In this document: positions 1 to 10,242 of the stretch, piece by piece
How positions within the stretch are numbered: position 1 is the stretch's first letter
Layout: the number at the start of each line of letters is the position of its first letter
NCBI RefSeq assembly: GCF_933775445.1
Contig: NC_065873.1
Coordinates: forward strand, 29,574,001-29,638,000
Length of the DNA: 64,000 nucleotides
Origin: Argentina anserina
Lineage: Eukaryota; Streptophyta; Magnoliopsida; Rosales; Rosaceae
Reading direction: 5' to 3'
Translations under genes and position numbers: made by a program
Notes under the pieces: generated by a model
Told to the model about the DNA's origin: nothing
The model's input: only the letters and a program-made list of their open reading frames with translations
Database searches by the model: none

Positions 1-13
1 AGCTCTGAGCCAT
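1..13 (-). CDS. possible 5' end of a leftward gene (partial)
   Basis: On the minus strand an ATG at 13..11 opens a frame reading M-A-Q-S before the window ends. The context is favourable (AAATGGC) and the DNA just upstream (14-150) is GC-richer than the AT-rich tract beyond it, as expected for a plant 5' UTR. Only four codons are visible, so neither the product nor the start can be confirmed. Confidence 0.2.
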
Positions 14-1944
14 TTGCTGCGGGATCTGGCGACGTGGCTGGATCTGGAATCGGAGGACGGTTTTTGGATCGGGTTAGATTTGAAAGGGAGCGGTCGTGCG
101 GGTCGGTCAGTCAGATGAGACCTGTGAGCTTGCTTTTGACTTGGGTTTAGATTTTTAGAATTTCCCATTTTATTGAGAGAATTTCCAATTTTAGTGTAGG
201 AGAGTAATAAAAAAGAAGGAAAGATTCGGGGTGTACTATTTTATAGGCTGCTCATTGTCCTATTACAGTTCGACACGTAGCAGTATCGGCGGCTGCGGCA
301 TTGATTGGTTGATCAGGGCATTTTTGAGATAATATCATGTAAGAACAAAATTTATGCATAAAGTATGGTGGCAACGTTACTGTTATTTTGGTCACGTATC
401 TTTAAAAAAATATTATTGAAATTATCTTAATAAAAAGTTTCAACATAAGTTCTCGTACCTTTGTAGTAATGTTAAAATAGTACACAAACTCATAATTCCC
501 TATTAATGTGACGTCGAAGACCATTTTCTATTACAAAGCCTTTTTTTTGTCACGTGTCGTTCTCGTGCTCTTAGAAAAAGTAATTACTGAAATGGCATTA
601 ATGTTATTGAAAGCGAAAGTTCTGTTGCAACTGAAATGAGACTTTTTCACATCTCAATTTTTTGTCTTCTTTTCTAGTTTTGAGATTCGAAACCAAATTG
701 TGGCTCCCAATCTTTGAGAGAAAGATTTTAGAAACTAGTTTTGATTAGAAATCACAACTAGAATCAATGATAGTGGTGATTAATACCTTTGTTTAGGAAC
801 CGACCTCAATGCTCTACATTTTCATCTTCTTCGCTTGCCTCGATCTTCTCCATTCTCTTCTTCCCGCATGACTCACTTATCACCAACAATACCGCCTTCG
901 CCACCAAACTCCGTTTTTGTTCAACCTCATCGTTGGTGATGATCACTTACTACTTGAAGAGCGAGAGAGGTCGGCGTCAGACCGTCTTTCCTATAAGAGC
1001 TCGAACTTAAAATTGACACATACTAGTCTTGACAAAAAATGGAAGATTCGAGGATGAGACAACACTTTGAGGAAAAATGGTCTCCGATGACACGTTGATA
1101 AAAAAAATTGAGTTTAGGTACTACACTTGTAATTTTTCAAGTTTGGATATTATTTTGACCGTGGCACAAGAGTTTGTAGACTGATACTGAAACTTTTTGT
1201 TAAAGTAATTTCAGTATTTACTTTTTCTTTAAACGTACACGAGCGACGCATGACCAACATGACGGCAATGTGAAGGAAAACGGTCGTATGCGTCACATTG
1301 ATAGCAAAATCTGAGTTTGGGTACCACATTAGTAGTTTTATGAGTCTAGATATTACATTAACTTTGTCACTATATTTTAGGAGCTGATGCATAAATTTTT
1401 CCATCATGCATTCAATTTTTTTAGTCGAATATCATGCATTCATGCGTTTACATTTTCACCTCTGTCAAGAGCAAGAGACTTCTAATTTGCTATATAAACG
1501 TTGATGTAATTTGGGTATTTTTTTTAAAAGAAATGTTTAGATATAGTTCGCATATTTTTCAAGATAGTAGCAGTTTACTTGCTACGAACACGTTATGTAT
1601 AGTTTGAATATTTTTCAGTAATGACGGTCCGTTTTGCTATGTAAACATTATTTCGCCTATCTTTTTTCATAGTTGTATGATGATTTGGTAAGAAAGAGAA
1701 AAAGACATTGTGGTTGAATTATATAACTAGTGATTGAAAATAAATGCATGATAATGAACTTCTACTTTTAGGAAATCTCGGTCATGAATTGATTCTATAA
1801 AGGAGTTTAATGGATTTCATAGAAATCGGTGATCAGTTTTTAAACATCAACTCTGTGGATGCATAAGTAATAGACTAGGCATCACCAACAACTTCATCAT
1901 CTGCAATCTGCATTGAGAATGTTGCTGGTTAAATAGTCAAGTTA
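14..1944. other. intergenic DNA, no gene seen
   Basis: About 1.9 kb of AT-rich DNA between the possible leftward gene and the 3' end of the Claspin-like gene. Short open frames here have no recognisable domain or splice structure. Positions 1107-1390 hold a diverged direct repeat, listed separately. The last 100-200 bases probably contain the 3' UTR of the Claspin-like gene. Confidence 0.5.
1107..1390. repeat. diverged direct repeat, two units of about 80 bp
   Basis: A block near 1107-1186 (GAGTTTAGGTACTACAC ... TTTGGATATTATTTTGACC) recurs near 1308-1385 (GAGTTTGGGTACCACAT ... TCTAGATATTACATTAACT) in the same orientation, about 200 bp downstream and roughly 70% alike by eye. This may be the internal structure of an old transposon or a local duplication. 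No ends or target duplication were found. Confidence 0.35.
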
Positions 1945-4900
1945 TTACATGGAAACAAGGTTCTTCGTTTGCCTCGACTGAACTCTTCCCAATTTGAATG
2001 AAGCTAATGCTGACTGAATCGTTCTATCAACCGTGCCTGTTCTTTTCATTTGAACAGACTCCCTGCGAATTGTTTGATCAACAGATTCGGTGTCAATTGT
2101 ATGATCGACGGATATGGTTTGAATCGTTTCATCAATGACCGTCTCCTTACTGCAGCGCTTTGAGTGCAAGGAACTTTGCCTCAGTATCTCAAAAAATGAA
2201 GTATCAGTCTTTGCAGCAGCTTCAGGTGGAAATTTCTCTTTACGACTCTTCATTTGGGAACTACTGAACTTTGATGTAGTTCTTGCTGGAGTAGCATCTC
2301 CCTGATACTGCAGATCATTATAGGCAACACAAGTAAAAGGTTATGGTTTGGCATTTGATAATACTGACTACAGAACTAGCCAACTAGGTAACTAGGTACA
2401 ACTTTGTTTGATGTAGGCGTAAAGCTTCTTATGAGCTTCAATTCTCGATTAGAGCTTACCATATCTGATGAATCCTCTGACACTGACGTTGTGCTCATGC
2501 TATTGCTGTCGTCTCTTCCAAAGATAAAAGAGCAGCGAGCTGTGCTTAATCCACGCTTACGAGAAGAAGGCAGGGAATGATTTGATTCCCGTATGAATGA
2601 TGACTGCAAGATTACGATAAACAGAGTTATAACCAATAGCATCTTGCAAAACCTTCACAAATTCAAAAAATTATAATGCTCGACTAATATTAAAATCCAC
2701 TAACAATGTCCCATCTCAATGTTTCGTGAATTTATACTAGAAATAGAATGAAACTAATTGTCCTAAAGGCAACTTTGACATGAAGAAAACAAACTATGGG
2801 TCATATGTTATTAGGGTGCTTGCGAACATTCAAATCACAAATGTCAGATGTGGAGACAAATTTAAATTTAAAAGCCAGCAAATGATTTACCTTTGGTTTA
2901 ATCCCATTTCCTCCCTTGAGCTGCATACTAGAAACAGCTGCATAATAAATATAAAAAAGAAAAACATCAATGAAACATCTAAAAAGAAATTTACAAACTT
3001 TAGGACATCACTTTCACACTGGTAAAATATCCCACTTAATCTTACCAGGTGTTTTGCCCTTCTTAGTGTCGGGCACAATATTCAGCTTCTTTATACGACC
3101 AAAAACTTCGCTACAACTTTCATCCTCAGCTGGTGACAAGAAAGTTGCCTGCTCTTCCTGAAACAAGTCGGGATGTTCTTGTAAGCTAAAAGAGTCTTTG
3201 AAACAAATAACTTCAGACATACAGTTACGCAAAACCTAAAGAGTTTTCATATGGTTTGAACAGGAAAAAGAATTTCAATCAAAAGAAGACGTAATAAAGT
3301 GCTAAAAACTCACAGCTTTCTCGAACGAGCACGGTTTAGCTGGCATCTTTTCTGGTTCATCACCATCTTCATCATCGTCAACATCATCATCATCATCATC
3401 TGATGACAAGTATACATCATTATCGGTAAACATTTGAGACATCATCTGCTTCGCTATTCTTAAATTCATTTGGACCGAGACTTTTTTTGGTGAACCAGAG
3501 GCAGAATCGTTGCCTAGTATATCTGCAGCTTCATCATAAGACTCCTGATCTTCCTCATCTTCTGCATGTTTCTCTTCAAAAGACATTGTGTCTCTTAGTT
3601 TGGAACCAAACATCAATTTCTGCATAATCTTTTCTGTTCCAGAAGCATCTTGTTGCTCAAGCCATTTTTGATGGAGTTCATTCCGCCTTTCACCATCAAT
3701 TGGCTTTTCTTCATATCCAGTTGCTATCATATCATTAAGTTCCTCCATATCTTCATCAGCCTCATCTTCTTCTTTATCCGGGAACAGAAACTGGTCATGA
3801 TCACCATCATCTTCTTCCTCAGCCTCATCGTCAACAAAAGCTTTGACAGGATCACGAATTGGAGATGAAGATATATCAGCAAATCCAGACAAATGAGGGT
3901 TGACATTCTCTTTCTCATTGTACTCCTCATCGGAAGATCTATAGAGATATAGGTGTCTTTGTCAACTTCATCAGCAGGAGTTACAGATAAACAGTGCATG
4001 AAGACAAACATAATAAAGTACTTACACATCATCAGGGGGAGCAGAATCAAGGTTTAACTTTAAGTCGATTGCAAGTTTGGACGGTGCAAAAAGCTCCTCC
4101 AAAGGACTACTGGGCATATCATTCTCATCTCTAGAGCCAATTGTCTGGGAATCAGAAAACAAATCCTACAACAATGCATGAGATGAAATAGTTAGCTTCA
4201 AATATACAATCTGTTTCAACAATGATACGTCTCAAACAATTGAGATGTTGAAGAACCTGAGTATCATCAATAGGAGCTCGAAATGCATGCTTTGATACCT
4301 CATCAACATCCTGAAATTCAACACAATCAAAATTAATTGGTTTATCTCAATGTAATGCAAGAAACTATTTTCCCCAGCAAAATGAAGATAATAAAGAATG
4401 GGCACTAATAGCATTCCATGGATACTTCTGGTGCTAGTTAAGCTCAAGAAAAAAGAGGCATGTAACATGTATTATCTTAGAAGAGATTAGCAATGATGAT
4501 GAAAACATTCTATGAAGTGTACACTCAAGTGAAAAACTTCCCAACTCTGAAAGCTCTCTTTGCATAGCACGCTACAGCAGTTGTTTTAGTTCAAAATGCA
4601 CTCTATTTTAGCTTTACACAGTTATGATCAACCATAGCTCACAGAATATCCAATGCATCACATGATGCACTCATTTATGGATGAAAAACTCTTCAAGCAT
4701 TGTACTTCTTCCTTTTCTAAACAACCTTTATATATATCCATCAGAAAACACCCAAATTATTGCAACTTTGGACTAAGCAACAAACTTATCGGAGAAAAAA
4801 AAACATGTCTTCCTTTTTACCATCTGGAAAGAAACATCTTTGTTGCCGAAATGATCTATGTGATCATTAGACGCATCCATGCACTCCACATCTGTTCCAC

Positions 4901-6052
4901 TCCCTTTTTCAGTATGGCATGAAATTGGCTTCTCAGTTACTGCTCTCAATACTTCACTACCTCCTGCACAATCCATAGGAGCACCTTCTGAACTGATCTC
5001 CTCCATAATCCGTCCAGAAGATCCATTGTCATCAACAAAAGAATTCATACCCATAGACCTGCATAGAATAATATTGCATTGTTTTAATTACAAGTCAATT
5101 CAACAAACAGAAAGACCAAAATTACTTCCTAATCTAACAAAAGAATGCCCACTTCTTCGAAACCTCCAGTTTTCTTCGCCGAATCTTCTCCAGAATAGAC
5201 GAGATGGGCTTCTGAACAATCGGCACAGGTTTAAACGCTGCCTCTCTTGTTTCTGACCAAAGGAAAATGCAATGTATTAGTAAACATTATTGAATTTACA
5301 TAGTTCCATCAACTCAATTATGCACATCCTTCCTTATGTTCCAGAATAAGTTCATACCTCGTAAAAGCCTCTGAGTTTCGGCATGAAGCTCCTTCAAATG
5401 CTCCTGTCTTTCCTACAAGGTTCAAAACCAATCAACATAAGCGAAAAGCACACAATGTAAAATTCTCACTTCTTAGACCTCTACTCACCTTCTCAACCCT
5501 CCTTTTGCTCTTCGGAATAGCATCTTTAGATTTCGTACCATCACCAACACTCTTAGCTCTCTTGCTCTTCTTCTCCTCCTCCTCCTCACCGCCATCGGAG
5601 CTCCGCCTCTTCTTCTCCGGCTCGTCCCTCATTTCCTTACTTTCTTCTACCATCTCTTCGCCTTTTTCACCGAGCTCCTCACCCGCCGACTCAAAATCCA
5701 AGGCCCTCTTAGCTCCGGAGGCATCTCCTCCGCCACACGAACCATCAACACCAGAATCCATTTCCAAACCAGATCCCTTCTCACCTTCACCGTCAAAATC
5801 AAGACCAGGAATATCCATCTCATCTTCATCGCCGAAACCCTCAGATCCAATCCCAGACTTCAATTGCACGCTCGATTCCTCCCAATCGCGGCCTTGGAAT
5901 TCTCCGCCGCTCTCTGGGGGATCGAGGACTGGATCTGGAGAAACCCTAACCCCTTTCTTCAAGCGCTTCAGCTTCCTTCCACGGACCGGAGGAGGAGGGG
6001 AAGCCTCTTCCGAGTTCGGCGGGAGGTCAAAGTCGTCGTCGTCAAACTCCAT
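1945..6052 (-). CDS. Claspin/MRC1-like DNA-replication checkpoint mediator
   Basis: Acidic, low-complexity nuclear protein read from several exons. Claspin/Mrc1 proteins travel with the replisome and relay stalled-fork signals to checkpoint kinases; that role is family knowledge. Exon 1 (6052..5489, 188 codons) begins MEFDDDDFDLPP and is rich in Asp, Glu and Lys. Exon 2 (5412..5358) and exon 3 (from 5252) encode the conserved block ERQEHLKELHAETQRLLR followed by FKPVPIVQKPISSILEKI. Short exons near 4260-4300 and 4030-4170 encode DLFSDSQTIG and related acidic text. A large exon (about 3940..3316) carries the Mrc1-type segment VKAFVDDEAEEEDD and a run of Asp. The C-terminal exon ends NLVSM-stop at 1945. 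The junction after exon 3 is not certain. The start is the first ATG after a 5' UTR containing a telo-box. A generic acidic nuclear protein is the alternative, but the RLLR-VQKPISS block argues for Claspin. Confidence 0.75.
2014..2136 (-). repeat. 27-bp tandem repeat encoding nine-residue VDxTI units
   Basis: Within the last exon of the Claspin-like gene the protein reads IDETIQ, VDHTID, VDQTIR, then a degenerate unit, then VDRTIQ. The units are spaced nine residues apart for the first three and eight to nine for the rest, matching a 27-bp period in the DNA. The repeats are rich in Thr and Ser and flanked by charged residues. Confidence 0.7.
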
Positions 6053-6087
6053 CTCTACGCTTTCAATTTCTCTCTGTGAGAAAAAGG

Positions 6088-6199
6088 CTAGGGTTTCAAT
6101 TAGACTACGGAGGAGCTTTTGGGGCGGATCTGAAGAAGGTCACTGTTAAGTTCAATTTAAGCGGCAAATATTTCAAAATCGCTATTTTGTGCCGCCAAA
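6088..6199 (-). promoter_or_regulatory. telo-box and E2F-like site upstream of the Claspin-like gene
   Basis: Read on the gene's strand, AAACCCTAG (6096..6088) lies about 40 bp before the ATG and TTTGGCGG (6199..6192), which fits the plant E2F consensus TTT(C/G)(C/G)CG(C/G), lies about 145 bp before it. Both motifs are common in promoters of plant genes expressed in S phase, which suits a replication-checkpoint gene. The site calls are by motif match only. Confidence 0.45.
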
Positions 6200-7487
6200 T
6201 CAAAAAGTTGATGAAAATGCGCCGGAGAATCTGGACCGTTGATTACGGAAATGGCCTACCATGTGAGATTCATAGTGGGAACCCCCATAGAATAGCGTAC
6301 CCACCCTCTGTGTTGCACAGGGGTAAAATTGTCTTTTACACTAAACACTCGATTTTTTCCGGGACTAATCAGACGATATTTTAAGATATTTGTAAGGAAA
6401 CGTCGGGAACCGCCTTGTAAATGGTCTAATTAGCCGTTAATTGGGTCCGGAAAATACAATTATACCCCTATGAGTCAGTTTTGTTAAAAAACAGAATATG
6501 CGCTACAACAAACGGCTTCCTTGTGGGTTGGGCCAGGACGCCAGGTTTGTTTGTGAAAGGTTCGGGTTGGCAGGTGGCGTCTCCTTCTTCCTGCACGTTA
6601 GGACTCACTTGGTGATTTCTGTTCTGGTCGAATTTGATAGTTTAATTGATTTGAGGCTGGTCGAATTAGGTTGGTTTTGGCGATATCCAGTTATGATCGT
6701 CTTTCTTGCATGCGAGAGAATGTCTGGGTTTCTCTTGTGCATGAAATTGTGAGGACAAGCAAAGAAAGCTCAACAATGTTTGTGGTAATTGTAACTGTAC
6801 TTGAAACCATACAGGTAGCTCAGTATGGATTATGGAATTAAGAAAGAGTGGACCAATGAAAAGGTATGATATTTTTTAATGCGGCTAATCGGGTGATGAT
6901 TAGATCTGCTTAATCAATTTGTTGCAAATTCTGACGAATTGAGGGTGTAGTTTATGAGGCCACATAAGCAGTTGCTGTGTAGGCAAGAGGGATTGTAACT
7001 ACTTTAGAAATTGGAGCAATTTTCGGAGGACTTTGCACACAGGCTCCAATAAATATCTGAATTATGCGCAGTATGGATTGCAATGCACTTATACTGCAGT
7101 TAATAGTTGCACTTCTACTATAGTTAATAGTTGTAATCTGACTCTGCAAATCCAATCCTCTTCATTCTCAGCCAGAAACATTCAAGGTAAAGAGGGAAGA
7201 AGCCATAGTCGCTCCAATAAATTTTCAGAGATCTAAGATCAATTTTTTCAATGACGGGTATGATCATTCTGATGAATGAAGAACATATGTCAAGAAATTG
7301 TATTTAAGATTTTCACGAGTAACAATGATGCCAAGCTGCCAATTGTAAATGCTCACTAGTCACTAATGGGGACACTATAACAGCAACGAGATGTTTCAAA
7401 GCCAACAGCAGCCGATATAAGCTGTCCAACGCACTACAGGAAATTTTAAACCGCAAATGGAACAAATCATCATATTACTATAAGCAA
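6200..7487. other. intergenic DNA, no gene seen
   Basis: About 1.3 kb between the promoter of the Claspin-like gene and the 3' end of OEP24. No open frame here has a recognisable domain. The part after about 7320 is probably the OEP24 3' UTR. A short imperfect repeat (GTTAATAGTTG) occurs twice near 7098-7130. Confidence 0.45.
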
Positions 7488-9014
7488 TCACATCTCAAAA
7501 TCCCAAGTACTCTCAGCTGTTAACTTTGGCAACATCCGTTGATTGCGATCCTCCTCGGCTAAGTTGTAAGATGCTGACACCTGCAAAGAATAGAACACCA
7601 TCATTACTAAGTCTTTACTCAAGAGTAGGAGGCTCATCATTAGATAATAGTTATATAATTACGTTTGAGGTTGAAAGTTGAAACAAAACAACTTTAAGTT
7701 ATACCTGAATCATACCTATCAAGCTAAAGATAAAACTACTTCCTAAGAAAGCACTTGAAGCAACATGTCAAAGTTCACAGAATGTCTCGACATACAAATT
7801 TGCTGAGTAATAGACAGGTGTTTTATCATCTAACATTTGATTGACGGCCAAGTGTACAGATATTAGTTAGACGCACTGAGCTCCATGGAATTGAAATGAA
7901 ATTATCACTCAAAGAAGTCCTTCTACACCACAAGCCACTGCCGCTTCTGCAATTGAGCTCCATGGCGTAGAAATAAATCACGCAAATGATGTTATTACTC
8001 ACCAACTATTCAATCAAATCCCACCACTAGAACTCCTATAATGTCGTTGAATGTCGAAACTGTCACAATGTCAGCCCCTATAATCCCCTACTGATTATCG
8101 AAACTGTTGCTAGAACTAGAAATAATCTAATCAAACCGGCCGCCAAAGCATATCAGGGAGCCAAAATTTCAAGTGCATATCCTCTTCATTCACAGGCAAT
8201 TACTTCAAACACTATAAACCATCACCAAATAATAATGACTATAATCAAATGACACGCAATTGCTGTATAAGACAGTCTAGCACTCAAGTTATTCGAAAAC
8301 ACATAACTCGAAACTTCGAATTTCTGCCCAATTAGAGATGAGCAAACATAACAAATTTTTCAATTACCTTGAAAGAGCCGTTCATTTTGGAATTCCTGCT
8401 CCATTCAAGCCCCAAATGCTTGCTCGAAGTCTGGTAGCTCGCCCTGAACACATCATCACCATAAACCCTCCTCGAAACCGCAAAGTCCCACGAGTTCTTA
8501 GCCAAGTCATAGCTGGGCTCGAACGTGGTCACCCCACCGTGCACATAGCTGTACTTCAACTTCCCGTTCCCCGTGCCGAGCACGTGATTCGCGGAGACCT
8601 TGTTGGCCGTATTAAGCACCAGAGTCCCGTCCAGAATAGTCCGGTTGTCGCCTTTGCTGTGTATGTAAGTCAGATTCAAGGGCTTATCTACAACCCTAAC
8701 CGTGTTCATGAACTGAAACCTAAAGTCCTGCACCCAAAAAAGTCAAATCGGAATTGAAGAAATTTGATTGGGAGTAAAAACGGCGCCGTTTTGGAATTGG
8801 AGTGTACCTTTTTGGGGACGTTGTAGTCGACGATGAAGACGCCGGGTTTTTCGACGGCGAGAACCAAGCCGTTGAGGCTGTGGCCGCCGAAGACGGTGGC
8901 GTCGGTGAGAGAAGCGCGGAGCTTGACGTCACTGGCGAAAAAGGCGACGTTTGCCGCGGCCGCGCCCTTTTCGGTGCCGTAGCTGCCCTTCATAGACGCC
9001 TTCATCGTCGTCAT
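7488..9014 (-). CDS. OEP24: outer envelope pore protein 24 (chloroplast outer membrane)
   Basis: OEP24 is a beta-barrel pore of the plastid outer envelope that passes small metabolites such as sugar phosphates and dicarboxylates (family knowledge). Three exons join in phase: 9014..8808 (69 codons), 8727..8368 (120 codons) and 7580..7488, giving 219 residues, close to the usual length near 213. Diagnostic text includes [63 protein letters not shown] and the ending [11 protein letters not shown]. No cleavable transit peptide is seen, as expected for an outer-envelope protein. The ATG at 9014 follows a short spacer shared with the rightward gene whose leader starts near 9330. Confidence 0.93.
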
Positions 9015-9330
9015 TTTGTCTTAGAGGAAGAGCTGATGTCGAGGGTTTTGTTCAACTACAAATATTTTTTTTTCACTTTTTAATTTTATTTTACTAATTT
9101 GATGTTAAGGTTGGGTGGGTACACGTGTCATATATACGCAAATGGACATATCTGTGCACTACTACAAAGTATTATTCCCTTTCCCGCCAAACAACAATTG
9201 GCGCGAGGTTTGTAGCTTTTCTAAATCTCTCTCTCCCCCAAAATTTCGTGTATCTTAAATTCAAAACCTAGCCGGCTCCATTTTTAGGGCTCAAATCTCA
9301 GTTTTATCTTATTACTCACTTTCTACTCCC
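9015..9330. promoter_or_regulatory. compact bidirectional promoter between OEP24 and an unknown nuclear gene
   Basis: OEP24 reads left from 9014 and the next gene reads right, with a pyrimidine-rich leader starting about 9330, leaving only about 300 bp for both promoters. No strong TATA box is obvious. A perfect E2F-type palindrome lies in the middle (9180-9191). Confidence 0.6.
9180..9191. promoter_or_regulatory. canonical E2F site TTTCCCGCCAAA
   Basis: The 12-base TTTCCCGCCAAA contains an E2F consensus on each strand (TTTCCCGC forward, TTTGGCGG reverse). A second core, TTGGCGCG, follows at about 9198. Such sites drive G1/S transcription in plants. It is about 175 bp from the OEP24 ATG and about 150 bp before the likely leader of the rightward gene. 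Confidence 0.6.
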
Positions 9331-9494
9331 TCTCTCTTTCTCTCTCTCTAAACAAAGCAGCTTAGCTTCCTCCAGATCTCTCTCTCTCTCTCGTCTATTT
9401 CAGCTCAGATTCGATTTCTCGGGGACTTTGAAATTTGAGTTGTTTTGACTCAGATCCGGAGGCGCTGCGGGAGTTTTTAGTCCTCCGGACTCCG

Positions 9495-10179
9495 GTGAGT
9501 TATTTCCAGCTTCAATTTTTTTTTCCACATTTAGATCTGTGAGATCTGGGTTCAGGTTTTGTAGAGATATGTTACAGATCTGTAATAGTTAGGGTTTATA
9601 TATTATTATTAAAAATTGTATGTTCTGATACGGGAAATGTGATTGTAGTTAAGGGCGACGTGAATTGAGTCTGTTCCATGTGAATTAGCGACATTTGTTT
9701 GTGTGCTTTAAGAGTGTTGCATTTTCGTAGTTGTCAGGTTGATTTCTGTTTGTATGTTTGGAGCTGATAATGAGACCGTTGTTCATGCGCAATCGATCCT
9801 GGGCAATTTGTTAGAGAGTTTGCATTATCAGTTACAGTTTTCGGTTTGGTATGCAATTGCAAAGGCTTGGCAAACATCAAATCCAAACTGTTTCATTTTT
9901 ATGATTATTTGTTATGGTGGTTGGTGGTGGAAATTAGTTGAAAGATAGCTTGTATACCATTTACTGTAGGTGTTTGGGTTGTTGCTCTCGTTGTGTTGGA
10001 TCAATAATCAATACTAGGTTATGTTTTTGTTAAACTTATCGCTTCTGTGGATAGGTGCTGGTAACAGTTATATGATTTCCGTTGTTAGCTTACATAGCAC
10101 ATGATAATGCACATTTCTCTTTTGGCATCGGGCTGTCGCAGTTTTTATGGTGCTATGCTAAAGTACGTCTTTGCTGCAG
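9495..10179 (+). other. intron in the 5' UTR of the unknown nuclear-protein gene
   Basis: A leader rich in CT repeats (about 9330-9494) ends TCCG|GTGAGT, and a good acceptor TTGCTGCAG ends at 10179. The first in-frame ATG lies downstream at 10243, so this 685-bp intron is non-coding. Long 5' UTR introns are common in plant genes and often raise expression. An open frame inside it shows no domain. Confidence 0.6.
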
Positions 10180-10242
10180 GGAGAACATCTTAGGCGGCAT
10201 AGTAACTTGTCCTCTAGCAAGGGTAAGAGAGTGATATATCTG

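Noticed and set aside
5505..6149. 214-codon open frame on the plus strand
   Set aside because: It is the antisense of exon 1 of the Claspin-like gene; its Ser/Pro-rich text is the mirror of an acidic coding region.
9739..9948. 69-codon open frame inside the 5' UTR intron
   Set aside because: Lies between a good donor and acceptor and has no domain.
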